Shown one piece after another: positions 1 to 8,730 of a stretch of 64,000 nt of DNA. The DNA comes from Vibrio lentus. Lineage in GTDB: Bacteria; Pseudomonadota; Gammaproteobacteria; Enterobacterales; Vibrionaceae. The stretch covers positions 496,001 through 560,000 of the forward strand of contig NZ_JAUFQE010000002.1 in NCBI RefSeq assembly GCF_030409755.1. Reading direction: 5' to 3'. Below the pieces are notes generated by a model. That model had not been told where the DNA came from. It made no database searches and saw nothing but the letters and a program-made list of their open reading frames with translations. The translations under genes were made by a program, and so were the position numbers. Position 1 is the stretch's first letter. Each line of letters starts with the position of its first letter.

Positions 1-25
1 ACAGTAGTGTTATGAACGTTTTCAC
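1..25 (-). CDS. Start of a probable siderophore-binding protein (partial, FhuD-like)
   Basis: Only the first eight codons lie in the window. On the minus strand an AAAAGGAA ribosome site is followed by GTG and the residues MKTFITLL, which look like the beginning of a signal peptide. It starts 18 bases after the FhuC-like ATPase stops. In fhuCDB operons the ATPase is followed by the periplasmic binding protein FhuD, so that is the natural guess. The identity rests on context only. Confidence 0.4.
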
Positions 26-43
26 AACCGATTCCTTTTGTAT

Positions 44-811
44 TTAAGGGATGTAACTAATAGGTTGCCCTGTTTCAGGGTGTTTAAAGAGCGCCAGTTC
101 CATGCCGTAGATCTGCATCAGCGTCTCAGGCGTCATCAACTCTTTCGGTGGGCCTGAAGCGATGACTTTTCCGGAATGAAGCGCAATCAAATGGTCACTG
201 AATTTGGCAGCCATGTTGACATCATGCAGGACCATAATAACGGTTAACCCTAACGTCTGGTTGAGTTCCCTGATCAAGGCAAGCAATTCATGTTGATGTG
301 CGACATCGAGTGCAGAGGTTGGCTCATCAAGCAAAATGCATTGGCTTTGTTGAGCGAGCAGCATCGCGACCCAAGCTCTTTGTCTTTCACCACCAGACAA
401 TGTGGCAACAAATCGATCTGAAAAGGCGTTCAAACCAACTTTCTCAATCGCTTCGTCTACTATGGCGTAGTCGTTACGGCTGTACCGTCCAAATGCGCCT
501 TTCCACGGATAACGACCAAAGCAAACCAGTTCACGAACTGTCACACCATCAGTAATCGGGGGATGTTGAGGAAGGTAAGCAACTTGGTGTGCAAATTCGA
601 GATTGCTATACGATGAAAGCAACTGCTGGTCGAAGAAAACGTCGCCTTCAGAGGGGGTGTTTTGTCTACTCAACAGTTTAATCAGTGTCGATTTCCCACA
701 TCCATTATGACCCAACAAAGTGGTGATCTTTTTAGGTTCAAACGTTAAGTTGGTAGGGGAAAGAATCGTCTTACCGTCGATTTCGAACGAGGCATTGGTA
801 AGTTTGTACAT
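44..811 (-). CDS. fhuC: Siderophore ABC transporter ATP-binding protein (FhuC-like)
   Basis: Cytoplasmic ATPase that powers import of ferric siderophores (hydroxamate type in the FhuC group) through a FhuB-like permease. At 255 residues it has the normal family length. The Walker A motif GHNGCGKST is at residues 34-42, the signature LSGGERQR at 138-145 and the Walker B ILLDEP at about 159-164. The stretches TVRELVCFGRYPW and LHDVNMAA closely resemble E. coli FhuC as I remember it. The gene is transcribed away from an MFS transporter, with a Fur-box-like sequence 57 bases upstream, so iron repression is expected. Close relatives (FecE, FepC, VctC) share these motifs, so substrate specificity is an inference. 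Confidence 0.85.
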   Translation of the reverse strand: MYKLTNASFEIDGKTILSPTNLTFEPKKITTLLGHNGCGKSTLIKLLSRQNTPSEGDVFFDQQLLSSYSNLEFAHQVAYLPQHPPITDGVTVRELVCFGRYPWKGAFGRYSRNDYAIVDEAIEKVGLNAFSDRFVATLSGGERQRAWVAMLLAQQSQCILLDEPTSALDVAHQHELLALIRELNQTLGLTVIMVLHDVNMAAKFSDHLIALHSGKVIASGPPKELMTPETLMQIYGMELALFKHPETGQPISYIP

Positions 812-867
812 AATGCAATATAGAGTTGAGTTATAGGCTACTAGCCGCTAATGTAACATAATGAAAC

Positions 868-886
868 TCAAATGATAATGATTCTC
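868..886. promoter_or_regulatory. Fur box between fhuC-like gene and MFS gene
   Basis: The sequence TCAAATGATAATGATTCTC matches the 19-base Fur consensus GATAATGATAATCATTATC at 14 positions by hand alignment. It lies between the two divergent starts (811 and 964). A second AT-rich stretch, TTATCATTATTTATGA, follows at about 899-914 and may be a weaker site. Both flanking genes are plausible iron-regulated transporters. Confidence 0.75.
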
Positions 887-963
887 CAAATCAATCAATT
901 TATCATTATTTATGATATTTCCCATTATTCAGCATTCCAACTTTTTCTAGCGCCTTCGATATT

Positions 964-2169
964 ATGTCTGTCATCCAAAATAAAAAATTCCACTTAATGA
1001 CCATTGGTCTTGCTGCCGCCCTAATGGGAATTGGGCAAAACGGCTTACTCGTTTCTCTGCCTTTTCTTGTGGAACAGTCTGCATTCAGCTTGCCTACGTG
1101 GTCGATTCTTATCGCAATAGGAAGCATATTATTTTTGCCGTCTGCGCCTTTTTGGGGAAGACAGAGCGATAAACATGGTCCGAAAAAAGTCGTCATTCAG
1201 GCATTGGTAGGCATGGCTGTCAGCTTTGCTTTTTTGTGTTTTTTTGCGATGAACAGTGACCAAGAAAAGGCGCTAGTGTTTTGTTTAAGCGGGCTAGTGG
1301 TGGCGCGAATTATTTATGGTTGTACGGTGTCTGGAATGGTGCCCGCGAGTCAACATTGGGCGATATTGTTGTGTGGTGAGAGAAACCGTTTACAGGCTAT
1401 TACTTCGGTGAGTATTGGCTTAAGTGCTGGTCGATTGATTGGCCCGATTCTATCCATTCTTGCGTTAAAGTTTTCACCTTATGCGCCTCTGATTATCATG
1501 GTTTTATTACCATGTTTGGCGTTAATCGCAGCGATGTTATTGCCAGCACCAGAAATGAATACAGAACAAGCGAGTAGCAAGATTCCATCGCCTTGGCTGC
1601 CGAGTAGGGCACTATTGCCTTTTTTATCGAGTGGATTGTTGCTGTGTGCGGCAGTCGCGTTGTTGCAATACAGTTTCTCTCCATTGATTTATTCGATCAC
1701 CCATTGGGCAACTGATCAATTAAGTGACGCGATTGGCATTCTGTTAACTATCGGCGCCGCGTTTACTTTCGCTACTCAACTCTTGGTTATCAAAAAGGAC
1801 AAACTGACGCCGATTTTTATGTACCGTTGTGGCGCTTATGCTTTGGTTGTCGGCTTTGTGATGTTCTTGATTCCTAGTATGTGGGCGTTTGGGGTGGCGA
1901 TGGTAGTGACGGCGATTGGCGCAGCGCTGCTTGTTCCTGCTTACACGTTGTTTGCCACTGAAAAGCAAAGTGGCGCACCGGGTGCTGCCGCAGGGTATAT
2001 CGCCATGTCTCATACTCTAGGCTATGGCGTTGCTTCATTACTTGCGTTTACTTCAACCTTGAACCCTCAATATCCTATTTGCTTATGTGGGCTGTTTTCT
2101 GTGCTGATTTTTGCGACGACTTATGTTGTAAAAATAAAGGGAAATACCAAGCTCGCCGAGCAAGCTTAA
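964..2169 (+). CDS. MFS transporter, possible siderophore exporter
   Basis: Inner-membrane transporter of the major facilitator superfamily, 401 residues with about 12 hydrophobic segments. The loop after segment 2 carries FWGRQSDKHGPKK, a good match to the MFS motif A (GxxxDRxGRR type). Drug- and siderophore-export MFS proteins have this size. Because it shares a Fur box with the FhuC-like operon, export of a siderophore or another iron-related metabolite is a reasonable inference, but no residue proves the substrate. The gene ends in a hairpin that overlaps its own last codons. Confidence 0.75.
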   Translation: MSVIQNKKFHLMTIGLAAALMGIGQNGLLVSLPFLVEQSAFSLPTWSILIAIGSILFLPSAPFWGRQSDKHGPKKVVIQALVGMAVSFAFLCFFAMNSDQEKALVFCLSGLVVARIIYGCTVSGMVPASQHWAILLCGERNRLQAITSVSIGLSAGRLIGPILSILALKFSPYAPLIIMVLLPCLALIAAMLLPAPEMNTEQASSKIPSPWLPSRALLPFLSSGLLLCAAVALLQYSFSPLIYSITHWATDQLSDAIGILLTIGAAFTFATQLLVIKKDKLTPIFMYRCGAYALVVGFVMFLIPSMWAFGVAMVVTAIGAALLVPAYTLFATEKQSGAPGAAAGYIAMSHTLGYGVASLLAFTSTLNPQYPICLCGLFSVLIFATTYVVKIKGNTKLAEQA

Positions 2170-2193
2170 CCTTGTATTTCCCTGATACTTTTT
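2139..2193 (+). terminator. Terminator-like hairpin overlapping the MFS stop
   Basis: GGGAAATAC (2139-2147) pairs with GTATTTCCC (2174-2182) and is followed by TTTTT. The left arm lies inside the last codons of the MFS gene. Confidence 0.45.
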
Positions 2194-2269
2194 AGCGATC
2201 CAATTGGAAGTGAGCTAACGGATAGCAAATTAACGAGTAGCAAACGGCTTTGTGTCGAACATTGGTTTG

Positions 2270-3970
2270 CTAACCCATATCTTCGAAAACCACATCCCCT
2301 CTTAACACTGTCATCAACACCTGAGTCTTGGCTATTTGCCTTGCCGATACTGTAGTGATGTCTCGGTCGAGAATCGCGAAGTCCGCTGATTTTCCAACCT
2401 CAATAGAACCTGTTACGTCCTCTATTCCAAGACTTTTGGCTGCATTGAGCGTGTAAGCGTCGATAGCTGTGTAGATATCAGTTAGGCCTGTTTTGCCCAT
2501 GATTAAGCTATTTGCGATTCCAACTAGAGGGTTGATGTCGTGTACGTTCCAGTCACTGCTCAAGGTGATATTGGCATCAGTCTTAAGTATCGCGTCTAGA
2601 TTCATCATGGCTTTGGCACGGCGAGCACCAAGGAAGGCTTCAGCCCATTGGTGTTGATGCTTGGCTACGTAATCGGAACCGACTTGGAAATCCGCCGAGA
2701 CATTGAGTTGCTTGAAGCGGGGAACGTCTTCATCATTGATTAACTCTACGTGAGTGAGGGTATAAGGCTTTTGTGAACCTTGTTTACGCACGCTTTCTAT
2801 CGCATCTAGTGATTCACGAACGGCACCATCACCAATCGCATGTATATGAGCGCTAAAACCGATTTTATCGAGCGCGGTTAGCCACTCTTTCATCTGTGCT
2901 GGTGGAATGTAGTTTAGGCCATTGGGAGACTGTGGCAGATAGGTATCTAAATAGGGCGCGAGTGTTTTTGCTGTGCCATTAATGAAGATGCCATCGCTGT
3001 ACATTTTTACCTGATCGACGAGCAACAGACGGCTTTTATCATCTGAATACATCTTCTCGAAGACTTCTAATTGAGAGGGTATCGCCATTGATGGGTAAAC
3101 CCAAGGGCGTAATGACACGCGAGCCGTCAGATCTTGGTTTTGCTCCGCTTCTAGCCAAACGTCGTACCAACCTCGTTTCCAATACATCCGGCCGTCACCG
3201 ATGGTGGTAATGCCGTGCGCAGCGGCTTCTTCAAGACCGAACATTAACCCTTGGTAGCTTTGTTCAAAGAGCTCGCTTTGGCTGTTCCACGCCATCTCCA
3301 TAATTTGGTCGCCAGCGTTATCTAATAAGATGCCATTGAGCTTGCCGCTGTCTTGGTCTTTTAAATAAGCGCCACCTTGTGGGTCAGGAGATTGTTGGCT
3401 GATTCTGGCTATTTTTAAGGCTTTCGAGTTGACCCACATCGAGTGAGAGGTTTGCTCCATAAGCACCACGGGGCGATCAGGGAAGATGCTGTCGATAATC
3501 TCAAGTGGTGTGTATTCAGAGTCGCTGTCGAGTGTCGATTCCAAAGAAAAGCCATAACCCATCAGCCAGCCTCGACCATTGGTTTCGGCATTGATTTTAC
3601 ACGCTTCTAAGTAAGGGATTTGCTCTTCTAATGTGGCTTCAGAATCCAGTTCACAATTGCCACCCAGCTCAGAGGCGGCTTCAAACACATGGTTATGATT
3701 ATCAATAAACCCCGGCAAAACAAAGGCATTCTCCAAGTCGATGACATCGGTACTCTGGCCTTGAAAAGATTGCGCCTGAGCGTGGTCACCGATGAAGATG
3801 ATCTTGCCGTTATGGGTAACGATCGAGTCTGACTCGCGATGCCCATATATGTCGGCATTGGTAAAGATCTGGTCTGCGGTTAGGCTTTGAGAAAAAGCCG
3901 ATGGCACAGTGACTAGGCTAGCGAATAATGCAATCCATGCAGTGCGTGGCAAAGTGAGCTTATTGTTCAT
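2270..3970 (-). CDS. Exported amidohydrolase of the YtcJ type
   Basis: Metal-dependent amidohydrolase (amidohydrolase family 3), 566 residues. Residues 1-27 form a signal peptide ending FSQS, so the enzyme should be periplasmic or lipid-surface exposed. The metal-binding pair H92-x-H94 sits in GFIDNHNHVFEA. A second histidine-rich motif HIHAIGDGAVR is near residue 370 and a late SSDW aspartate motif near 500. The C-terminal GSIEVGKSADFAILD is the standard ending of the composite barrel. The substrate of YtcJ-type proteins is generally unknown. It stands alone: the MFS gene converges on it and the next gene upstream is a separate small ORF. Confidence 0.8.
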   Translation of the reverse strand: MNNKLTLPRTAWIALFASLVTVPSAFSQSLTADQIFTNADIYGHRESDSIVTHNGKIIFIGDHAQAQSFQGQSTDVIDLENAFVLPGFIDNHNHVFEAASELGGNCELDSEATLEEQIPYLEACKINAETNGRGWLMGYGFSLESTLDSDSEYTPLEIIDSIFPDRPVVLMEQTSHSMWVNSKALKIARISQQSPDPQGGAYLKDQDSGKLNGILLDNAGDQIMEMAWNSQSELFEQSYQGLMFGLEEAAAHGITTIGDGRMYWKRGWYDVWLEAEQNQDLTARVSLRPWVYPSMAIPSQLEVFEKMYSDDKSRLLLVDQVKMYSDGIFINGTAKTLAPYLDTYLPQSPNGLNYIPPAQMKEWLTALDKIGFSAHIHAIGDGAVRESLDAIESVRKQGSQKPYTLTHVELINDEDVPRFKQLNVSADFQVGSDYVAKHQHQWAEAFLGARRAKAMMNLDAILKTDANITLSSDWNVHDINPLVGIANSLIMGKTGLTDIYTAIDAYTLNAAKSLGIEDVTGSIEVGKSADFAILDRDITTVSARQIAKTQVLMTVLRGDVVFEDMG

Positions 3971-4095
3971 TGTTATTTATTCCATGTTCCACTGTTTAGT
4001 AAGTATAGAAAGCGAGTGGCCAGTGTGAAACTCTACATGAATGACAAATAAAAGCCGCGACTAATCAATAAATTGTGTCTTGAACAAATCTTCAA

Positions 4096-4272
4096 TCACG
4101 ACTCTTGTTTTAGGCTTTCACGCAGATCTTTTTTGTATTCGTCATACGAGTTATAGCCATAGAGTTTCCAAGTTTGATCACCTTTAATGTTGTGGTTGTA
4201 GGTGATCTCGCCTATCCACTGCTGACGAGTGGCAAGAATCATATCGCGGATTTTTAATAATAAAGTGTCCAT
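4096..4272 (-). CDS. Small hypothetical protein (58 aa)
   Basis: The most likely start is the ATG at 4272, which has an AGGAGA ribosome site at the right distance. The longer reading frame back to 4350 has none and would run into the promoter region of the divergent AraC gene. The product MDTLLLKIRDMILATRQQ... is hydrophilic, has aromatic-rich YGYNSYDEYKK near the C-terminus and no signal or membrane segment. I do not recognise it. Confidence 0.6.
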   Translation of the reverse strand: MDTLLLKIRDMILATRQQWIGEITYNHNIKGDQTWKLYGYNSYDEYKKDLRESLKQES

Positions 4273-4426
4273 AGTTGCTCTCCTGATTAAGTTCACCTGA
4301 AGTATATTTAGCGGTGACAACCGGATGAGTATCGTTAGCGCAATGTTCAATACTTTTCAGTCAATGTGCTCATCTGAATGGTTTGATGTGTATACTTTCA
4401 ATATTAAAACGTCACTGAGCATCGCA

Positions 4427-5287
4427 ATGAAAGGTTACTTGGAAAAAGTGCCACAACGAATTGGCACATCATGGCGCTATAAGAAAATCGTCGAGAACGG
4501 TAAAAGCTATGGTTGGCACCGACATGAAGAGTACGAAATAGCGATTCATCGTCACTTTACTGGGCATAGCTTTATTGGGCATCACCAAAGCGATGTGTTT
4601 CACAACCACATGATCTTGGTTGGGCCTGATTTACCTCATGCCATCTATTCGGACGAGAGCACTGATGACTCGCGAATATGTGAAACGCACGTAGTTTGGT
4701 TTCGCAAAGATTGGATAGAGCAATTGATAGCGTGCTGTCGAGAGCTCGAACCGTTACGTGCATTGCTAGAAGAATCAAAGAAAGGGCTTCAGTTTTCACC
4801 AGCGGCTGCAGAGAAAGCGACGGAATTGTTGAATAAGGTGATGAACCAGTCGCCACATCAACAACTGCTTACATTGTTCTCTTTGTTTGCACTTTTGCTT
4901 GAGGATCAAGAGGTAGTGCAGTTGATTAACCCTGTCTTCAACTCGGATGATGAAGATGAAGTCAGCGATAAGTTGGACAAGGTTGAAGCTTTCTTGGTGA
5001 ACAATTTTAATCACGACATCTCGGTTAATGACTTAGCCACGCATCTCTACATTAGTGAGAGTAGCGTTAGGCGCTTATTTCAAAAACACTACAACGAGAG
5101 TTTTAGTCAAAGGCTAAAGAAAATTAGGCTCAATGTGGCGTGTGATTTATTGATTAATACTTCGTTGCCAGTGAATCTGATTTTGGAGAAAGTGGGATAC
5201 GACAACCAAGCCAACTTTAATCGTCAGTTTAAATCGTATAAGCAGGTGACTCCGACTCAATATCGAATAGCAATGAAACGTCATTAA
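4427..5287 (+). CDS. AraC-family transcriptional regulator
   Basis: DNA-binding regulator with an N-terminal cupin-type sensor and a C-terminal pair of helix-turn-helix motifs. The cupin part shows GWHRHEEYEIAIH and LVGPDLPHAIY. The AraC domain covers the last about 100 residues, from ISVNDLATHLYISESSVRRLFQKHY to the second helix VGYDNQANFNRQFKSYKQVTPTQYR. I chose the ATG at 4427 (286 aa) because the protein then opens directly on a family-like sequence. An upstream ATG at 4325 would add 34 residues with no family character. The ligand is unknown. The target may be the divergent small gene or the lipocalin downstream. Confidence 0.82.
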   Translation: MKGYLEKVPQRIGTSWRYKKIVENGKSYGWHRHEEYEIAIHRHFTGHSFIGHHQSDVFHNHMILVGPDLPHAIYSDESTDDSRICETHVVWFRKDWIEQLIACCRELEPLRALLEESKKGLQFSPAAAEKATELLNKVMNQSPHQQLLTLFSLFALLLEDQEVVQLINPVFNSDDEDEVSDKLDKVEAFLVNNFNHDISVNDLATHLYISESSVRRLFQKHYNESFSQRLKKIRLNVACDLLINTSLPVNLILEKVGYDNQANFNRQFKSYKQVTPTQYRIAMKRH

Positions 5288-5437
5288 TTCATTCACATAC
5301 TAAACAATTCACATAAGATTCTGAATAAATTACAGTTAGGTGAACTTTAAAAATGGATTTAACGTATTACCAAGGATGTAAGTTTATGTTTTCACAAGGC
5401 TTACTCGCATTACTAATAAAAACAAGCCGGGGTTAGG

Positions 5438-5956
5438 ATGAAAAAAATATTATTGCTGCTTAGTGTGATTCTATTGGGTGGTTGTGTGGGCATGCCTGAA
5501 ACAGTAAAGCCCGTTCAACAGTTCGAGTTGGATAGATACTTAGGGAAATGGTACGAAGTGGCTCGTTTGGATCACTCGTTTGAACGTGGCTTAGATAACA
5601 TCAGTGCTGAGTACAGCCTTCGTGATGATGGCGGTGTGAAGGTGATTAACCGCGGCTATTCGGACGAAGATGGCGAATGGAACGAAGCGGAAGGCAAAGC
5701 GTATTTTGTGGAAGGCAGCGAACAAGGCTATTTGAAAGTGTCTTTCTTTGGCCCCTTCTATGGAGCTTATGTGGTGTTTGAGTTGGACAAAGAGAACTAC
5801 CAATACGCGTTTGTTTCGGGCCCAGATACTGACTACTTGTGGTTACTTTCAAGAACACCAGAGGTTGCGCCAGAAGTGATGGAGAAGTTCAAAGCTATGT
5901 CTAAAGAACGTGGCTTCAATACTGAGGAATTGATTTACGTTGAGCACAGCAAATAA
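5438..5956 (+). CDS. blc: Outer-membrane lipocalin Blc
   Basis: Bacterial lipocalin, a small lipid-binding barrel anchored to the outer membrane as a lipoprotein. The signal peptide ends in the lipobox LGGC (C16). The lipocalin signature follows at once: LDRYLGKWYEVARLDHSFERG has the conserved G-x-W-Y. The later DTDYLWLLSRTP is the second conserved block of Blc. At 172 residues it has family length. Blc is linked to membrane phospholipid stress in E. coli. A strong terminator follows. Confidence 0.92.
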   Translation: MKKILLLLSVILLGGCVGMPETVKPVQQFELDRYLGKWYEVARLDHSFERGLDNISAEYSLRDDGGVKVINRGYSDEDGEWNEAEGKAYFVEGSEQGYLKVSFFGPFYGAYVVFELDKENYQYAFVSGPDTDYLWLLSRTPEVAPEVMEKFKAMSKERGFNTEELIYVEHSK

Positions 5957-5990
5957 GCTGAGCGTGCGAGGTTAACGACAGTTGATTGAG

Positions 5991-6028
5991 AAAAAGGAAC
6001 AGATGATGAGTGCATCTGTTCCTTTTTT
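5991..6028 (+). terminator. Intrinsic terminator after blc
   Basis: AAAAAGGAACAGATG (5991-6005) is perfectly complementary to CATCTGTTCCTTTTT (6013-6027), giving a 15-bp stem with a 7-base loop and a T run. The A/T symmetry lets it also serve the convergent gene at 6069. Confidence 0.9.
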
Positions 6029-6043
6029 ATTGGTTTGGTTTGG

Positions 6044-6064
6044 TTTTGTATTTTGTATTTTGTA
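6044..6064. repeat. Three tandem copies of TTTTGTA
   Basis: Three perfect 7-base copies lie directly after a short GGTTT repeat and just before the stop of the minus-strand gene at 6069. It is non-coding in both directions and probably only slippage-prone filler. Confidence 0.8.
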
Positions 6065-6068
6065 TGAA

Positions 6069-6443
6069 CTAGCCTTGTCGACGAACCTGCAACACACTGA
6101 GCACCGATAGTGATAGGAAGAACGCAGGGTCACTCCAACCAAAACCAACAAAAATGCCTGTAAACGCGGCATACAAGGTGATGATGGCACCCAGCATATT
6201 GGTCACACCCAAACCTTGGATGAGTTTTTTAGCACTGACTCCGGGCTCAATGTCTCTTAATAACCAGCTTATCGCGGCAATGCCACCAAGGAAGATACTG
6301 GTGTGCTGAGAGAGAAAATAAGCGTACTTATCATTAATTTCCACACCGTACATAGGCCACATGACCGTTGGTAGGAAAAACAACGCCAAGGCAAACCCTG
6401 CGTAAATGATGCCGTGTAGGCTTAAAAACGTTTTATTGTTCAT
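6069..6443 (-). CDS. Hypothetical four-helix inner-membrane protein
   Basis: A 124-residue protein with about four hydrophobic segments (roughly 8-30, 47-63, 76-97 and 100-118) and few charges outside LRDIEPGVSAKK. I cannot assign a family. It lies 76 bases downstream of the ydhR-like gene on the same strand and is probably co-transcribed with it, under the LysR regulator at 6982. Confidence 0.65.
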   Translation of the reverse strand: MNNKTFLSLHGIIYAGFALALFFLPTVMWPMYGVEINDKYAYFLSQHTSIFLGGIAAISWLLRDIEPGVSAKKLIQGLGVTNMLGAIITLYAAFTGIFVGFGWSDPAFFLSLSVLSVLQVRRQG

Positions 6444-6519
6444 TTGTTATCTCTCTATCTCGTGCCTGTCGCTAATTCTTTATTCATTCCAATCGCTTTG
6501 TTTTCATTCAGCGAATTAA

Positions 6520-6825
6520 CTAGCCGTTGATTGGGCCTTTGTTAATGGTAGTTAAAGGCTGGTTCACGTCAAAAATCACGCCACGTACTTCGTCGACACC
6601 CATCTGTTTAAGGCGAGCGCTATGCATCGCTAGGTAAGTCTCTGCACTGAGTTGGTCTTCAAAAAGGTAGACACCACCGCCCAGTTTTTCAGCTTCGTTT
6701 TCTGTCCAGATTTTCCAGATCATACCCGGTTCGTTGTTAATAGATTTTGCTAGGTCAACGAGCGCGTTCGACATCTCTTCACCAAATGGGCCGCTAAATT
6801 CAAAATCGACTTGTAATAATTTCAT
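6520..6825 (-). CDS. ydhR: YdhR-type monooxygenase-fold protein
   Basis: Small dimeric ferredoxin-like alpha/beta protein of the YdhR (putative mono-oxygenase) family, 101 residues, the same size as E. coli YdhR. Characteristic parts are the start MKLLQVDFEFSGPFG, the centre EPGMIWKIWTENEAEKLGGGVYLFED and the ending GVIFDVNQPLTTINKG. The family resembles antibiotic-biosynthesis monooxygenases, but its substrate is not established. The gene is divergent from a LysR regulator 156 bases away, the classic arrangement for LysR control. Confidence 0.88.
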   Translation of the reverse strand: MKLLQVDFEFSGPFGEEMSNALVDLAKSINNEPGMIWKIWTENEAEKLGGGVYLFEDQLSAETYLAMHSARLKQMGVDEVRGVIFDVNQPLTTINKGPING

Positions 6826-6981
6826 GGTTATTTCTCCAAACAGTTACTTGGTATTGCGCTAAGACTCATGGTCATTTCGCAAAACATAGGAGGCTTGATT
6901 GCCTGTTGAAATAGATATTACCTGTAAAAAACAGACAGAAAAGTTCATAATATAGTTAATAACTGTCAGGATTTTAGACCG

Positions 6982-7893
6982 ATGAGATTAAAGACCACCC
7001 TAGACCAATGGCAAACCCTTTACGAGATTGACCGCGCAGGCAGTATTCAGGCAGCGGCACTGCAATTGAACAAGAGCCACACCACGCTGATCTATGCGCT
7101 GAGAAAGTTGGAGGATCAATTAGGCGTGACTTTAGTGCAGGTTGAAGGTCGTCGGGCAGTGCTGTCGGAAGACGGAAAGTCACTGCTGCGCCGGGCGAGT
7201 AGCATGCTGGAACAAGCTCGCGAGCTAGAGTTGATCAGTGAACAACTGGCGAAAGGTGTTGAGTCTGAAATTGTGATTGCGGTTGATCACTTGTGTTGTC
7301 TTGAGCGTCTTTATCAACCGATGGCTGCATTTTTGGCGGAGAACAACACCACATCAATACAAGTGATTGAAACATCATTGTCTAAGACGACGGAAATGGT
7401 GACTCAAGAACTGGCCGATGTGGCTATCATCAACTTGCCTATTACTAATTACTCAGCAGAAGCCTTTGGCTTTACGATGATGGAGCCCGTTGTCGCAAGT
7501 TCGCACTCTTTAGCTAACGTGTCATCTATATCGCTAAACCAGTTGTCGTCGCTGCCACAAATTGTGGTGCGAGACTTAGGTGCTCAAGCTAGTCAAGGCA
7601 GTAAAAAGCTAACTGAGAAAAAGGATGTGGGTTGGTTGAAGTCGAGTCAGCGTATTACGGTCGATAATTTCGATCATGCGTTTGGCGCGGTAGAGCAGGG
7701 AGTCGGGTATTGTCGACTACCCAAGCACATTGTTGAAAGTCGAGGAAGTGACAAGCTCACGGTGTTGAATGTGGAAAATGGCAGTGGATACCAAGTCCCG
7801 CTTCATCTCACTTTGCCAAAAGGGGCAAAGACAGGCCCTGCTGCAAAACGGTTCTACGAATTACTGCTAGAGTCAGCTGCTCCTGCCAACTAA
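6982..7893 (+). CDS. LysR-family transcriptional regulator
   Basis: 303 residues. The N-terminal winged helix-turn-helix covers about residues 5-65 (WQTLYEIDRAGSIQAAALQLNKSHTTLIYALRKLEDQLG in overlapping parts), with a linker helix and a periplasmic-binding-like effector domain behind it. It is divergent from ydhR and the small membrane protein. A CTGT-AAAAA-ACAG inverted repeat at 6922-6934 in the shared promoter is a candidate site. The inducer is unknown. Confidence 0.85.
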   Translation: MRLKTTLDQWQTLYEIDRAGSIQAAALQLNKSHTTLIYALRKLEDQLGVTLVQVEGRRAVLSEDGKSLLRRASSMLEQARELELISEQLAKGVESEIVIAVDHLCCLERLYQPMAAFLAENNTTSIQVIETSLSKTTEMVTQELADVAIINLPITNYSAEAFGFTMMEPVVASSHSLANVSSISLNQLSSLPQIVVRDLGAQASQGSKKLTEKKDVGWLKSSQRITVDNFDHAFGAVEQGVGYCRLPKHIVESRGSDKLTVLNVENGSGYQVPLHLTLPKGAKTGPAAKRFYELLLESAAPAN

Positions 7894-7915
7894 CCCTCAT
7901 TCAGTTGGGCTCAAA

Positions 7916-8530
7916 CTAGCGAGGTTGGTTGCCGTTTAAGAATAGTGCAACACACTCACGCGTGTAATTCAGTCTTTCATTATCAGACTCGCCGCTGTCG
8001 TGTCCGAAGAATGCCCAATAAGCCGACTTACCATGAAACATCAGCAACAATTGTCGTGCAGCAATGATCGGTGAACTTGATGTTGAAAGCGTTAAGTCAC
8101 CCGAATCTATTTTCGACTGCAAATAATCAGCGAGTAACTTAGTGGTCTTCTGTGGCCCTGTTTCTAAATAAATAGAAGCAATTTCTGGATGTGTGTTGGA
8201 TTGGCTCACCGCATTTTGAAAGGTCTGCCTAGACTGCTCATCAAGTAACAAATCTTGAAACTTCACACCAAACTTCACCAATTCCTCTTCCAAAGTGGCA
8301 TTCATATCAAACGCTGAAGGGCTGAGTTCGCGTTCCGCACACTTGGTTTGCATGCAGGTTTCGAAAAGTTCGTCTTTGTTTTTAAAGTGGGAGTAGACCG
8401 TTTGCTTAGAAACGTTCGCTGCTTTCGCTATCTGATCCATATTGATCTTGAAGCCATGATCAGAGAAAAGTTGGCTTGCTGCGGTTAAGATCTGCGATCT
8501 CTTCTGTTCACTCTTGATGATTTTAGTCAC
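7916..8530 (-). CDS. TetR-family repressor of the adjacent RND pump
   Basis: 204 residues starting at GTG. The N-terminal TetR helix-turn-helix is clear: ILTAASQLFSDHGFKINMDQIAKAANVSKQTVYSHFKNKDELFE in overlapping segments, residues about 14-57. The rest is a helical ligand-binding domain of the AcrR/TetR C-terminal type. It is divergent from the membrane-fusion gene of an RND efflux pair, and a perfect 21-bp palindrome lies between them. Repression of the pump and of itself is therefore likely. It converges on the LysR gene with 22 bases between stops. Confidence 0.87.
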   Translation of the reverse strand: MTKIIKSEQKRSQILTAASQLFSDHGFKINMDQIAKAANVSKQTVYSHFKNKDELFETCMQTKCAERELSPSAFDMNATLEEELVKFGVKFQDLLLDEQSRQTFQNAVSQSNTHPEIASIYLETGPQKTTKLLADYLQSKIDSGDLTLSTSSSPIIAARQLLLMFHGKSAYWAFFGHDSGESDNERLNYTRECVALFLNGNQPR

Positions 8531-8655
8531 GTGCTGTTTCTCGTTGCTTGGTACTTGGTGTTGCTCAGTTCAATGCATTTCGTTCTGCGCTAAGCATTAT
8601 GCTTTTTGTGATGGTTTTATCAATCATTAACGATGAAACTTATTTTTAACATAAT

Positions 8656-8676
8656 CAAACTAGACAGTCTAGTTTG
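8656..8676. promoter_or_regulatory. 21-bp palindromic operator, TetR/RND intergenic
   Basis: CAAACTAGAC-A-GTCTAGTTTG is a perfect palindrome with one central base. It lies 54 bases before the chosen start of the RND fusion gene and 125 bases before the TetR gene. The TAGAC...GTCTA halves resemble operators of TetR-type repressors such as NemR (from memory). Length and symmetry fit a TetR dimer. Confidence 0.8.
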
Positions 8677-8730
8677 GTTTGGTTAGTCTAAAAAAAGAAT
8701 AGGATTGAGTACCGCATAGGAACAGTGAGT

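Noticed and set aside
4273..4350. Upstream extension of the 58-residue protein
   Set aside because: No ribosome site, and it would extend into the divergent promoter and past the alternative AraC start.
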